A model generated the notes under the pieces. It worked only from the letters and a program-made list of their open reading frames with translations. It had not been told where the DNA came from and did not search any database. A stretch of 64,000 nt of DNA from Silene conica (lineage: Eukaryota; Streptophyta; Magnoliopsida; Caryophyllales; Caryophyllaceae), in the NCBI GenBank assembly GCA_029255685.2, contig CM055319.2, forward strand, positions 11,642,747-11,706,746. Reading direction: 5' to 3'. This document shows, one piece after another, positions 45,795-58,140 of the stretch (within the stretch, counting starts at the first letter, position 1; every line of letters begins with the position of its first letter). The position numbers and the translations under genes are program-made.

Positions 45795-48700
45795 TGTAAC
45801 ACCCCCATTTATTTAAGAGCCTTTAGCAAGACATTCTCAAATAAACAAAGCTGTTACCATCTCGGAATGTCCGAGGTAGTGAATAACAAAGTAAGCAAAC
45901 CAGAGTACTTTATATAAAAACTGATTAAATTTAAACTTGATATTACAACAACTACGAGAACCAAACTTTGATGAAAATAAAAGTACAACTGAAGATATCT
46001 AAGTGTGATCTATCTCTAAGTAGGTCCAAGCCATGTCTCTCTCCATGCCCAAGCTCCCAATCCATCTGTCACCGACCTGTAAAGTCTACTCCCCATTCCG
46101 GATCATCGTAGGTGTCACACGAATACACAGGGTCAACCGCGAGGTTGAGTAGAAAGATAAATAATAAGACAACAATATAATATACTCCGTAAAATTGAAA
46201 CTATTTTATATAAAACTCAACGAATAAGCAGGGTTACATTACCATGTAGTAAGGTCCATATTCTTATCATATGACTACCGTTCATGTCACTAAAACTATA
46301 ACAGAGTATCACATGGTTACATCACATAATCCATAATTGATTGAACTCTTATATAGAACTTATCTACCCGTAATTTCACCAATAAGCATGCTGCAGCAAC
46401 TTATAAAAAAAAAATCACAATTAAATAATTACTCAGCTATATTGCGAGCTTTAATAGTTTTTAGAAAATACAATGAATTAACGAATCATAGGAAAAAGAA
46501 TCAAATGCATATCCTAAGGGAATTATTTATAACAATTTTAAACACTCAGTTGGTCTGAAGAAAACTTTACAACAATACGACAGAAAATTGGACAACTTGC
46601 AGAATCACTATTAAATAACAACTGGTTAAGATCTACATGGCTTATCATTTTGAAAACATGAACGAGTATTCTAAACAGTGGAGTTGAAATTATGCACAAA
46701 CAATAAACACGTTTTAAATGATTCTGTTTGCAAAACATGGGTCAAAACGGAACTGTGCAGGAACTATTTGACCACTGTCGACTAAAATATTTATTTTTCT
46801 CAAAATATAACTCGTAACATGAAACCAAAATCATTGGAGAGCTAGCTCAGAAGGTTATCATGCATAAAAATTGTCAGACCCATATATAGAACACATGTAA
46901 AATGGCAGCCCGTTCAAACAAGGTAATATTCTGTAAATTTATATAAAAAAAAAATTAGTTCTTTTACAACTTCACATTACTACCACGAAACTCAACCATT
47001 TTCTTCCAAAACACGTTGACATATCATTGAGGCATAAACACCACCATATTAACATATATTCGTCACTCCAACTGTAACTGTCATCTAGAACACGTTAAGA
47101 TTTCTAAACTGGAAGTAGAACCAACTAATTAACTCAAACATTTATACATTGCATGTATATACCGTTGTAACACATATTTATATATCATTCATGGCTTGGG
47201 GCAACACATTCCGCATATCACTAGACATGTATTACTAATATATATAAGTCTGATCATTCATATCCAAATACCAACAATATATGACCTAATTACGGTAATC
47301 ATTTAATAATTAGATAATCACATGTACGCTTCAAACACCAAAATCATATGATCACATCCCTTTTAACTATTGCTCAACAAATACAAATTCATACTCTTCA
47401 AATTTTAATTCAATCATCCTGCTCGATCCACATCTTAATATCAATCATAACTTTCAACCCACATTATTAACCATAAGTCATGTATCACTTACCTCATTCT
47501 TCTCCTGCAATGACGTTAGTACAGTATAACGAGGTTACTATAGTCTACCCCACTCTTCAATTACTCTCATTGGGTTCCCGAAACAGAACCGAAAGGGCCC
47601 ATGGTTTGGTGTGAGGGGGCCCCTAACTCATCCCGTTCCTTTTTGGGGGCTCCTATCAGTTCCATCTCGGGGTTCATTTTATTAGACTCTTCCTACGTTC
47701 ATTATTATTCATTTAGTTTAGGCCTGAGGATCGTTTGCTCTGATACCACTTTGTAACACCCCCATTTATTTAAGAGCCTTTAGCAAGACATTCTCAAATA
47801 AACAAAGCTGTTACCATCTCGGAATGTCCGAGGTAGTGAATAACAAAGTAAGCAAACCAGAGTACTTTATATAAAAACTGATTAAATTTAAACTTGATAT
47901 TACAACAACTACGAGAACCAAACTTTGATGAAAATAAAAGTACAACTGAAGATATCTAAGTGTGATCTATCTCTAAGTAGGTCCAAGCCATGTCTCTCTC
48001 CATGCCCAAGCTCCCAATCCATCTGTCACCGACCTGTAAAGTCTACTCCCCATTCCGGATCATCGTAGGTGTCACACGAATACACAGGGTCAACCGCGAG
48101 GTTGAGTAGAAAGATAAATAAGACAACAATATAATATACTCCGCACCGATCCAACGCCACATAAACTCCGCACCGATCACAAGACCCCTTTATCTCCGCA
48201 CCAATCACAGACCCTTTATCTCCGCACCAATCACAGACCCTTTATCTCCGCACCAATCACAGACCCTTTATCTCCGCACCAATCACAGACCCTTTATCTC
48301 CGCACCAATCACAGACCCTTTATCTCCGCACCAATCACAGAATATCAAATATCATAATATACCAATCAAGTATTAATATAAAGCAATCATGGTTATCATC
48401 GATAACAAACAGAGCGATCATTATAATAAACACCGTATTTCCCCTACCTGGAATTGCAGAATGACAACCGAACCGCTGCTAGAATCGTTCCACCTTGAAT
48501 TTAGCTCCTATAAATAGTACTTAAAATCAATTGCTAACCATACCACCCAAACACTACCACCTTTATTCTATATTACTCGCAAGGAAAACACTTATCGCAC
48601 ACTGTAGATATACACATCAACATCAACATGCTCATATATATATATCAACTAACATTAACTCCTTAGTCATATCGATCACCATTAGTCAAGTTTAAACTTA

Positions 48701-50121
48701 CTAAGTATAGACTTACCCTATATAGACTTACTAAATATGCCATTAAATCAATTAGTCAATTAAATAGAACCCATAAAAGCAACGATTCCATTACTTAACC
48801 ATAGTCACCACAATAAATTAATACTAATAACAATAATGGTAATAAGCATAACAACCAACAATAGCTTTACCAAAATAATTTACTTTTCTACTAACACCAA
48901 TATTACAAGAAAATAACAATACTAATACCTCACTTATCGCATAAACTTGTAATATTAATCATCAAGCCACCAATCAAATAATAAAGAAAGTAATAATAAA
49001 AACAATAGTAATATTAACCATAATAGAACATTAGTAATTATAATAATATACCAAAATATTCATAACACGCAGCAACAAACGCAACAACAACCCGTTGTCT
49101 AACCAAGAACCACGCCTTCGACAAGCCCCACAAACCGTATCCAACCACCCCTATCTACACTAAGCACGACACCATAGCTACCCCCCCCCCCCCGAGTTCG
49201 TCACTGACACGGTGGTTCCTGGGAAGAAGCCACTGACCGTCGACACCTCCAATCACCACCCAACACCAGACCTAAACTCGGCCAAACCACCATGACTCTG
49301 TTTTGATGTTTCTGAACACCCAATTCGAAAACCACCATAGACATGTTTATGAAAACCACGAAACACCTTGAGAACCACCAATCCAACCTCCTGACGACCA
49401 CCTACCCAGACACCCTATCACCCAAACAATACGCAAACACGACCCGACTCAAACCGACACACAAACAGCACGCAAACAACGTTTTCGATCTTGGCAGGCG
49501 ACTCAACCACCGAAATCTGGAGGTCCTCGGTGGTCGGTGGTGGCTCGACATGGGTCCCTAGACACTATCTCATACCCTAGACTACTAACAAACAATAATT
49601 CGAAACTAAAACTGGGTATAAACGATATACAGTCTACAAAGAAAAGGAAGAACAGAGTAGGTAAAACGAAAGCAATGGTGACCGTACCTCTTTCTCAGTG
49701 CAATCGAGCAGCCCTAGACCACCTTAAACCCACCGTGAAACCCTCCTTGCCACCCTCTGATATGTCGGCAGTGCTTGTGTGTGATAGTTTGGGTGTCGAG
49801 TAGTTTAGGGGTAGGGTTTTAGGAGTGTTTTTATATGGCGGCAGCAGCAGTTCTTGTGTGTTTGTGTTAAGTGTTGTGTGAACGGTTCTTGGGCTGTTTC
49901 ACTTGCACGCTTACCGAGGCCCAAGACACACAATTAAACATGTTCCAAACATACTAACCAAACCCGACAAAACACAAGTAGCATATAAAACATACAACCC
50001 GTATTCGATAATTAGGTTATCGATAATTAAGTTATCGAATATAACCAACGTAATATTATTAACATGGTAGCAAAATTAAGAAATAAGACAAATAAAACAT
50101 AAAGAAATACGGAGTATTACA
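45795..50121 (-). mobile_element. Tekay-like LTR element without gag-pol, minus strand
   Basis: The left boundary TGTAACACCCCCATTTATTT starts a partial LTR (45795-46188). A complete LTR of about 2.37 kb lies at 47752-50121, and the two agree for about 390 bp. A primer-binding site at 47736-47748 (minus strand TGGTATCAGAGCA) and leader matching the full-length element at 50518-60536 lie left of the complete LTR. The interior (46189-47480) is AT-rich and has no gag or pol. The flanks TGGAG and TTGAG agree at four of five bases. It is a non-autonomous or deleted relative of the young element. Confidence 0.75.
47752..50121 (-). repeat. Complete LTR of the minus-strand Tekay-like element
   Basis: Its ends are TGTAACACCCC (left) and CGGAGTATTACA (right). 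At 48178-48345 a 26-bp unit (CTCCGCACCAATCACAGACC and six more bases) repeats about six times. GC-rich sequence lies at 49080-49760, with a run of C at 49182-49193. Open frames inside are not supported as genes. Confidence 0.75.
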
Positions 50122-50517
50122 TTGAGAGAGAAGGAAAGAAAAAATTATTTGGGTGAGAGATTGAAAAAATGCCAAGGGTAATATTGTAAAAGTTGTATGT
50201 GAAAGAGTAAAATCCGTATGTGAAAAAGCACGTCCCATTTCTCATGTAGTACATGTTAATGAGATTTATGAAGTATTTTTCTAACACCTTATAATATATC
50301 TTATATGATAATTTCTTGGATTTAAATATATAATAAATTGATTAAACCGTTTTAAAGGTGCACAAGTCTATTCTAATTTTATTCAATTTACTATGTAACA
50401 ATTTGTATTAAATGAAAATTGAGTTAGAATTGCATTTTAAGATATCTACGAGTCAAAAGTTTCATTTTCCCCTGTAGACAGGGGTTATCAAAATAGCCGT
50501 TTAACTCAAACTATTTT

Positions 50518-51759
50518 TGTAATACCTCGAAAAGTCTAGACTCGACAAGTAATTTTATCTTGTGACGATAGTCGCTTTATGTTACGTAACCATGTTTAAG
50601 TTAGAATTATGCCGTTATTCTTTTTAGAGGGAGTTTATGTCTTTAGTAGGAATCGATCCCTAGACCTGTAGCATGTCGAGTTGGGCCTCGAAATTCGTGT
50701 ACTCCTCAAGCCCACGGCAGTCTTGAGAGAACACAAACACCAAAACCTTTTAAAACAGCCTCTCAGCCGTCACTTGTGTGGCTATTCAAAACCTAAACCT
50801 AGCATTTCAGATCTCATACAACCACACACTCTACAGCCGTCATAGCAAGGGGTTCGTAGGTGGTCTTCACGGTGACCCTAAGGCAGGGAATAGGTGGTCG
50901 AAACACCCAAGAAGTAGGTACGTTCACCACTATGTTAAACACTGCTCTGTTCGCTAGTCTGTCAGCGTTTTCTTACGCGGTTGTAGGTCGTGTTTATCTG
51001 TTGTTGTGTTCACTCTTTCGTGTTTTTCAATCTATGGTATTGGGAGTCGTGTTCTGACCTTTGTCGTAGCCATGTCAACCACCATGTAGCACCAGACAAG
51101 GCGTGTTTCTGACGCCTGTCACAGGAGTTTCTGTCGAATCATAAAAGAAGTCAGACCATGTATAGTTCGTTTGATTTTTAATGCGTTTTCATATCTCGTT
51201 TGTACTGGTTGTCGGAGTGGTGGGACTGGTGGTAGACAGGTGGTCGTCCTGGTGGTAGTCATGGTGGGTCTAGGCGGCTGAAGTGTTGGCGGCAGGGGTT
51301 TTCGTTGCCTCTGTCGGATCTGGGTTCTGTCCTAGCGTGTGTCAGGGGTGGTTTGGGGGTGGTACCACCGTTGACTCGGGGGAGGTCGACACGGTGGCAC
51401 CACCATGGTTAGGATGACCGGTGTCAGGGGAGTATTTGAGTGTCGGCCTAGGGTGGTTGGCTGGTCTGGGTGGTTGTCGACAGGGGCTGCAAGGGAGGTT
51501 GGTCACGTGTGGGGTGGAGTTCCAGCGGGTTTGAGTGGGCTGGTTCTCTTCACCGGCGGCCGGCGACCTGGTTGCTGGTGGTCGCCGGGGTTGTAGGTGG
51601 TGTTGGGGTTAGTGGGCTGTCGGTGGTTGGTGGTTGTAGGGGTGTTGTGGTCGTGTAGGAGAGTAGCGATCTAGGGTTGTTTTGAGTCGGGTTGTTTTGG
51701 ATGAAGTTCGTTTCTTTTACTTTCTTTTTATTTATTGGTTTTATTTCTAAAATGCTTGG

Positions 51760-51797
<38 letters not shown>

Positions 51798-52832
51798 TTT
51801 ACTAGTAATATGTTTGTTATTTATGGTATTTATATTTTGTTTTAAGGGTAAAGATTTTATATTTATTAAGGGAAGTTTTAATGTGGGTACTAATGTATAT
51901 TTAGAATCATTTGAATTTCAAAACCAAAGTAATATTTTTGGAAGTTGTTATATTTAGAAGCTACTATATTTGGAAGTTGATACATCGGAAAGTTTCTATT
52001 TATGGAAACTTTCCACTTATGGTAGTTGCCATTTATAGTAACTATGATTCGTTAAGGGGTTCGTGTAAGTTATTAATTGGTTACGTATATCTGTTTAGGG
52101 AGCGAGTTTCGAGTGGAACGTTTCTAAGCATATCTCGGGTTGTGTCTACGTTCCTGCTATATCAGGTAGGGAAAAATACTGGTTTACAATAATGTGTAAT
52201 CTGTTCTTATGTGTTAATAAGCATGTTTATGTTATAATCTCATGTGAACGTTATATTGTGCTATTTATATCTTTTGAGACATTGTTACGATGTGAATATA
52301 TATATATATATTGGGTCTTGTGATACGATGTTGGATCGGTGCGGAGTATATATGGTGTTGGATCGGTGCGGAGTATATATGGTGTTGATCGGTGCGGAGT
52401 ATATATATGGCGTTGGATCGGTGCGGAGTATATATTTGGCGTTGGATCGGTGCGGAGTTTACTATATTGTTATAATTATTGTTTTCCCTACTCAACCTCG
52501 TGGTTGACCCTGTGTATTCGTGATCACCTGTGATGAACCAATTATTGGGGAGCAGATTGACAGGTGGCTGAGACTAAGGGGGAGCTATGGGAGGAAGAGC
52601 TTGGATCCGGACCAGATTAGATGTCTAGATCACCTTAGTCAGTTTAATACGAGTTGTACTTTATTTATGTTGTTAAGACCTTTGGATATGTAAGAACATG
52701 TTTGAGTTTAAAGTTAATTTAAAGTACTGTTTATCTTCCTTTGTATCCACTGCCTCGGGAAACCGAGATGGTAACACCCTTATTTATCTGAGGAGTCCTA
52801 GTTCAGGCCCTTAAATAAATGGGGGTGTTACA
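50518..52832 (+). repeat. 5' LTR of the young chromovirus
   Basis: 2,315 bp. It contains a GC-rich part (50860-51660), a TTA microsatellite (51764-51795), a short TA run (52298-52311), and four or five copies of a GGATCGGTGCGGAGTATATA unit of about 27 bp (52332-52460). Open frames in the GC-rich part occur identically in both LTRs and are not genes. Confidence 0.95.
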
Positions 52833-52835
52833 AAG

Positions 52836-52844
52836 TGGTATCAG
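52836..52844 (+). other. Primer-binding site of the young chromovirus
   Basis: TGGTATCAG, three bases after the LTR, pairs with the 3' end of initiator tRNA-Met. The following bases (TGCGAACG) depart from the usual AGC continuation, whereas the related minus-strand element keeps TGGTATCAGAGCA. Confidence 0.75.
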
Positions 52845-53379
52845 TGCGAACGATCCTCAGGCCTAACCTAATGAACCCAATGAATGTAGGAGAGTCTAAA
52901 TAAAATGAACCCCGGGATAGGACTGTTAGGAGCACACAAAAGGGGAAGTATGAGTCTGGGGCCCCCTCACACCGAACCATTGGCCCTATCAGTTTTACCC
53001 GGGAACCCAGAGTGAATATACGAGAGAAAAAGGGTAGGTTAAGAAAAGCTGAAAGTAATGGTATACTGTGATAAGTATTCTATGAGAATTCTGTGTATAA
53101 ATGACTGTTGGAAAAGCCGGAAGGGGCATAAGCATGGAAGAATCCTTAATTGTTGAATATGAATATTAATATGATAAGTGAAGTGATTTGAAGCATGTTA
53201 GTAATTCTTCTCTCATCATGTCTAGTGATATGCGGTTATGTGATCCCTGAGCCATGTTATAGAAGAAAACTACTTTGTATGATAAGTATTTATAGACTTT
53301 AATGCTTAGGGAACATAGCCCTAATCCAAATGGGTACCCACATGCGTCGGGACTCATTTCTTTTCTGTTGTATTATAGT

Positions 53380-54843
53380 ATGCCTCCGCGAAGAGACAAT
53401 CTCGCTAATATCACGCAAGAAGAATTGGACCGTTTGATCGCTGAAAATGAGGCCCTAAAGGCCAAACGCATGGACTCGGCAAAAATGAGCACAATAATCG
53501 CGAGGCATCACCCTACCCAATTCACTGGGGAGGGGGAACCTCATCTGCTGGGGGCATGGTGTCGGGAATTCACTAATCTATTCGAGTTGGTGGCTTGCCC
53601 TGAAGAATTGAGGGTTGACCAAGCAGCCCACTATCTTAGGGGTATGGCCGGAGATTGGTGGACCGGGAACAAGGGAGAGATCCGGGAAGCAGCTAGAGAG
53701 GATGAGACCGAGTTTGTTGCTTGGGACGCATTCAAGAGGATCTTGTACGAGGTGTTTCTACCAGAATTCCAAAAGAGCAAGCTGAGGGAGGAGTTCGATA
53801 CATTCAAGATGTCGGAGGACATGACTGTAGAGGCTTATTACAGGAAATTCATCCAGTTGGCGAACTACGTGGGAGACATGGGTTTCGATGATGCCATGCT
53901 GGCAATGAAATTTGAGAGAGGGTTATCAATCGCCATCAAGAAGAGATTGATTGCAGCTCCGCCCACCACAGTCCGTGACATTTACTTAAGGGCTGGGGCG
54001 GCGGAGAGGCTTTCCGAGATGATTAAGGAGGACAAGAAGTCCAAGACAGAAAAGAGGAAGGCGGAATCAGTAACCGAGGGTTCTGGATCGAAAAAGCAAA
54101 ATAAGTTCAGTGGATATTTTGGGAGTAGTACCTCTGGTGGTGGGAGAAACCATGGCGGGGGCAGTCACATGAGTGGAGTTTCCGGCGGTGGCTCAGCGGG
54201 AATAGTTTGCTTCGGCTGTGGGAAAAGAGGACATAAGCAGGCAGTGTGTCGCTCTTCTGGAGGGAATCAGTCCGGGGGTTATCGTACGCCTACATCCGGA
54301 TACCAGGGATCTCGCACCCAGTCTTATGGTAGTAGTGGCTATCGCACACCCATGCCCAACTATGGTGGGGGTGCAAAGTCTGGAGGGAGCAGTAATTACC
54401 AGAGGAGCTATAACAATTATCAGAACCGCTCGTACCAGAACCAATACCAAGGGAATGGAAGCAGTCAGAAGACAGGAGCAGAGGGGAATCAGCAGGCTGG
54501 GACATCTGGTACCAGTCAGAGTGGAGTCAAATCCAGTGGCAAGCTCTTTGCCATGGGAAAGCAGGCCGCGAAGGATGATGCTCATGTGGTCACCGGTACT
54601 TTTCTTGTGAACTCTAAACCTACTTTTGTACTTTTCGATTCCGGTGCCACCCATTCGTTTGTGTCTAGAGATCATGTTAAGGCTTTGGGGCTTGAGAGAT
54701 TCGACTGGGTCGCAGATTCAGTGACCATACCTTCAGGAGAGTCAATAGCTTGTAATAGAGTTTATGGGAGTGTACCCATCAAAATCGGGGAAGCAATTTT
54801 CTATTGTGACCTCATAGAGTTTCCTCTGGGGGCTTTGAGGTGA
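53380..54843 (+). CDS. Gag-protease of the young chromovirus
   Basis: The likely start is [16 protein letters not shown] at 53380. The gag core ([45 protein letters not shown]) is followed by a Gly/Ser-rich linker and a zinc knuckle [14 protein letters not shown] at about residue 277. The retropepsin motif [12 protein letters not shown] lies near residue 420. The frame ends at TGA 54841-54843, just before the sequence that would continue as [10 protein letters not shown] in the next frame. About 487 residues. In most relatives gag and pol form a single frame, so the stop is due to a one-base change at a G run (54828-54832), or to a real frameshift site. Confidence 0.88.
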   Translation: MPPRRDNLANITQEELDRLIAENEALKAKRMDSAKMSTIIARHHPTQFTGEGEPHLLGAWCREFTNLFELVACPEELRVDQAAHYLRGMAGDWWTGNKGEIREAAREDETEFVAWDAFKRILYEVFLPEFQKSKLREEFDTFKMSEDMTVEAYYRKFIQLANYVGDMGFDDAMLAMKFERGLSIAIKKRLIAAPPTTVRDIYLRAGAAERLSEMIKEDKKSKTEKRKAESVTEGSGSKKQNKFSGYFGSSTSGGGRNHGGGSHMSGVSGGGSAGIVCFGCGKRGHKQAVCRSSGGNQSGGYRTPTSGYQGSRTQSYGSSGYRTPMPNYGGGAKSGGSSNYQRSYNNYQNRSYQNQYQGNGSSQKTGAEGNQQAGTSGTSQSGVKSSGKLFAMGKQAAKDDAHVVTGTFLVNSKPTFVLFDSGATHSFVSRDHVKALGLERFDWVADSVTIPSGESIACNRVYGSVPIKIGEAIFYCDLIEFPLGALR

Positions 54844-57800
54844 TTCTGGGGATGGACTGGCTAGGGAAGTATCGAGCTTTTATCGACTGTCATCAAAAGA
54901 AGATTTCCTTGAGGGGACCTAAAGGAGTGAGGGTTTCTTACAAGGGATACCGAGTCAAACCAAAAATCAAATTCATATCTGTCAATACTCTCAAGTCTAG
55001 TTTGCGGAAAGGAGAAAGTTTAATCTTGTGTCAAATGTGGGACTGTGAGGCTGAGACCCCCAAGACTAGTGAGATACCTGTGGTACGGGAGTTTGAGGGA
55101 GTGTTTCGAGACGACGTGCCAGGGTTACCCCCGAGGAGGGAAGTGGAGTTTTCCATTGACCTAAAACCAGGAGCGGGACCGATCTCTAAATCACCGTACC
55201 GTATGGGGCCGAAAGAGATGGAGGAGTTGAAGAAACAATTGGATGAACTAGCTGAGAAAGGGTTCATCCGACCCAGTGTGTCGCCCTGGGGAGCACCTGT
55301 CTTATTTGTGAAAAAGAAGGATGGGAGTCTAAGGTTGTGTGTTGACTACCGAGAGCTGAACAACGTAACCATCAAGAACCGTTATCCTTTGCCGAGAATA
55401 GACGACTTGTTCGATCAGTTAAGTGGAGCTGGGGTTTTCTCCAAGATTGATTTGAGATCCGGGTATCATCAGTTGAGAATAAAGGATGAAGATATTCCGA
55501 AGACCGCTTTCCGAACGAGGTATGGCCACTATGAATTTGTGGTTATGCCCTTTGGATTGACTAATGCTCCAGCTGTGTTCATGGACTTGATGAATCGAGT
55601 CTTCAGCCCGTATCTCGACAAGTTCGTGGTGGTATTCATAGATGATATCCTGGTATATTCTAAGAATGCAGAAGAGCACGAGGATCATTTGAGGAAGGTA
55701 CTTCAGACTTTGGAGGAGCATAAGCTCAACGCTAAGTTGAGTAAGTGCGAGTTCTGGTTAGAGAAAGTGGCGTTTCTGGGGCATGTCATTTCCAAAGAAG
55801 GGGTATCTGTCGACCCTAGTAAAATCGAAGCTGTGACTAAGTGGCAAAGTCCGAAGAATGTGAGTGAGATCCGAAGTTTTCTGGGGTTGGCAGGTTATTA
55901 CCGGAGATTCGTCAAAGACTTTTCGAAGATAGCAAAGCCGTTGACGTCGTTAATGAGGAAGGAGAACCGTTTTGTCTGGGATGAGAGTTGTGAGAGGGCA
56001 TTTCTGACTCTAAAGGAACGCCTGACAACAGCTCATATCCTGGCCTTGCCAGTTGGGAGTGATAATTTCGAAGTATTTACCGACGCTTCGAAGCATGGGT
56101 TGGGTTGTGTGTTAATGCAAAATGGGAGAGTAATAGCTTATGCGTCTCGCCAGCTGAAGACCTATGAAGAAAATTATCCGACGCATGATTTGGAATTGGG
56201 CGCTGTGGTCTTTGCACTGAAATTGTGGCGTCATTACCTTTATGGAGCCACTTTTAAGGTGTTTTCTGATCATAAGAGCCTGAAATATATCTACACCCAG
56301 AAAGAGTTGAACATGAGGCAGAGGAGGTGGATAGAATTAATTGGAGATTATGATATGCAGATTGTCTACCACGAAGGCAAGGCAAATGTGGTAGCTGACG
56401 CTCTAAGTAGGAAGTCAGTACATGCTTTGAGTTGTGCCAGATCGAGGGTGAGGTTGCATAGTGAACTAAAAGAGATGGGAATTTTCATGATCAGGAAAGG
56501 GGATGCTCTTGGTGATTTGACAGTAGAGCCCGAGTTGTATGGAGAGATACAGGAGTTACAACAGAACGATGCGAGAATCCAGAAATGGCGTAAGATGGTG
56601 GAGAGCGAGGGTGGAGAGTCGTCAACCAAGTTCAGTATTCATGCCGACCGTAGTTTGAGGTTCGGTGGGCGTTGGTGTGTTCCTGACGTAGAGGAGCTAA
56701 AGAAGAAAATTCTGACCGAAGCTCATGCTACTCCGTATTCCGTTCACCCAGGGGGTGATAAGTTGTATAAAGACCTTAAGCAGACATTCTGGTGGCCTAA
56801 CATGAAGAAGGAAGTCGCAGAATTTGTGTCGAGATGTTTGACTTGTCAGAGGGTGAAAGGGGAGCATAAGAGACCTCAAGGGAAAGTTCAACCGTTGGAT
56901 GTACCAGAGTGGAAGTGGGAGAATATTTCGATGGATTTTATCGTGGGGTTGCCTCGGACTCAGAGGGGCAACAACATGATTTGGGTGATTGTGGATCGTT
57001 TAACTAAGTCAGCTCACTTTATTCCAATGAAAGATACCTGGAGTAAAGCCGAGTTGGCTAAGTCATATGTTCAGAATGTGGTCAAACTGCATGGCGTACC
57101 CAAGGACATTGTTTCCGATCGAGACTCGAGGTTTATATCCAGGTTTTGGCAGGACTTACAGGCTGCTTTGGGTACCCAATTGAAGATGAGTACAGCTTTC
57201 CATCCAGCTACTGATGGTCAGACTAAGAGAACGATTCAGACCCTTGAGGATATGTTGAGGGCTTGTGTACTTGAGTTCGGAGGATCTTGGGAGGATCGCC
57301 TGGGGTTGATCGAGTTTTCTTATAATAACAGTTACCATGCAAGCATAGGCATGGCCCCTTTCGAGGCTCTCTACGGGAGGAAGTGTCGGAGTCCTGTGTG
57401 TTGGGATGATCGAGCTGATGTTGTGACCTTGGGGCCAGACATGATTCAGGAGATGGTGGAGCAGGTTCAGATTATTCGACAGAGAATGAGGGCCGCTCAG
57501 GATAGACAGAAGAGTTATGCCGATCTGAAGAGTAGCGATATTTCATTTGAGGTCGGAGAGAAAGTACTACTGAAAGTCTCTCCAATGAAGGGCGTAATGA
57601 GATTTGGCAAGCGTGGCAAATTGAGTCAGAAGTTTATTGGACCGTTTGAGATCTTGGACAGGGTTGGGGAAGTGGCATACCGATTAGCCTTACCTCCAGC
57701 TCTATCCAAGGTCCACAACGTGTTCCATGTCTCGCAGTTGAGAAAGTATGTAAGTGATCCATCGCATGTGTTGCAGCACGAGGTGATTGAGGTAGATGAG

Positions 57801-57971
57801 CAGTTGGCATACGTTGAGACTCCGAAAGAAATTTTGGACAGGAAGGTACGGAAGACTCGCAATGGGGAGACGTCCTTAGTGAAAGTCTTGTGGACCAATC
57901 ATAATCAGGAAGAGGCTACGTGGGAGCCTGAAGCATCCATGAGAGAGCGTTATCCACATCTGTTCAGTTGA
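54831..57971 (+). CDS. Pol of the young chromovirus (RT, RNase H, integrase, chromodomain)
   Basis: Numbering residue 1 at base 54840. Reverse transcriptase: [20 protein letters not shown] and [13 protein letters not shown] (about 160-275). RNase [11 protein letters not shown] (about 412). Integrase: zinc-binding [11 protein letters not shown]...CLTCQRVK (about 636-680), then catalytic D699 (MDFIVGLP) and D760 (SDRDSRF). The third catalytic position, residue 796, 35 residues after D760, is Lys (codon AAG 57225-57227, TDGQTKR) instead of Glu. A chromodomain ends the protein ([20 protein letters not shown], about 994-1043); in relatives it steers integration to heterochromatin. The frame is otherwise open to TGA 57969-57971. 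With the Glu lost the integrase should be inactive. Confidence 0.92.
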   Translation, partial: GFEVILGMDWLGKYRAFIDCHQKKISLRGPKGVRVSYKGYRVKPKIKFISVNTLKSSLRKGESLILCQMWDCEAETPKTSEIPVVREFEGVFRDDVPGLPPRREVEFSIDLKPGAGPISKSPYRMGPKEMEELKKQLDELAEKGFIRPSVSPWGAPVLFVKKKDGSLRLCVDYRELNNVTIKNRYPLPRIDDLFDQLSGAGVFSKIDLRSGYHQLRIKDEDIPKTAFRTRYGHYEFVVMPFGLTNAPAVFMDLMNRVFSPYLDKFVVVFIDDILVYSKNAEEHEDHLRKVLQTLEEHKLNAKLSKCEFWLEKVAFLGHVISKEGVSVDPSKIEAVTKWQSPKNVSEIRSFLGLAGYYRRFVKDFSKIAKPLTSLMRKENRFVWDESCERAFLTLKERLTTAHILALPVGSDNFEVFTDASKHGLGCVLMQNGRVIAYASRQLKTYEENYPTHDLELGAVVFALKLWRHYLYGATFKVFSDHKSLKYIYTQKELNMRQRRWIELIGDYDMQIVYHEGKANVVADALSRKSVHALSCARSRVRLHSELKEMGIFMIRKGDALGDLTVEPELYGEIQELQQNDARIQKWRKMVESEGGESSTKFSIHADRSLRFGGRWCVPDVEELKKKILTEAHATPYSVHPGGDKLYKDLKQTFWWPNMKKEVAEFVSRCLTCQRVKGEHKRPQGKVQPLDVPEWKWENISMDFIVGLPRTQRGNNMIWVIVDRLTKSAHFIPMKDTWSKAELAKSYVQNVVKLHGVPKDIVSDRDSRFISRFWQDLQAALGTQLKMSTAFHPATDGQTKRTIQTLEDMLRACVLEFGGSWEDRLGLIEFSYNNSYHASIGMAPFEALYGRKCRSPVCWDDRADVVTLGPDMIQEMVEQVQIIRQRMRAAQDRQKSYADLKSSDISFEVGEKVLLKVSPMKGVMRFGKRGKLSQKFIGPFEILDRVGEVAYRLALPPALSKVHNVFHVSQLRKYVSDPSHVLQHEVIEVDEQLAYVETPKEILDRKVRKTRNGETSLVKVLWTNHNQEEATWEPEASMRERYPHLFS

Positions 57972-58127
57972 GGTAAGTTACGCGGACGTAACTTTTCTTT
58001 AAGGGGGGTGGAATGTAACATTCTATGATCTAAGTAAAGTTTTGCGATGTTTGTGTGTTCCAAGTTCGTTTGAGTTGGGTTATTTTGTCACCTGAGTGTG
58101 GTTGAACTTCCGGACGAAGTTCATTTT

Positions 58128-58140
58128 AAGGAGGGAAGAC
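58128..58140 (+). other. Polypurine tract of the young chromovirus
   Basis: AAGGAGGGAAGAC directly precedes the 3' LTR, the expected priming site for plus-strand DNA. A similar purine run (AAGGGGGGTGGAATG) lies earlier at about 58001-58015. Confidence 0.75.

Noticed and set aside
49201..49803. Open frames on both strands in the minus-strand LTR
   Set aside because: They lie wholly inside an LTR, overlap on both strands and lack motifs.
51405..51658. Overlapping open frames in the 5' LTR (repeated at 59028-59281)
   Set aside because: They are identical in both LTRs, GC-rich, overlap in two frames and lack any protein motif; they are by-products of LTR composition.
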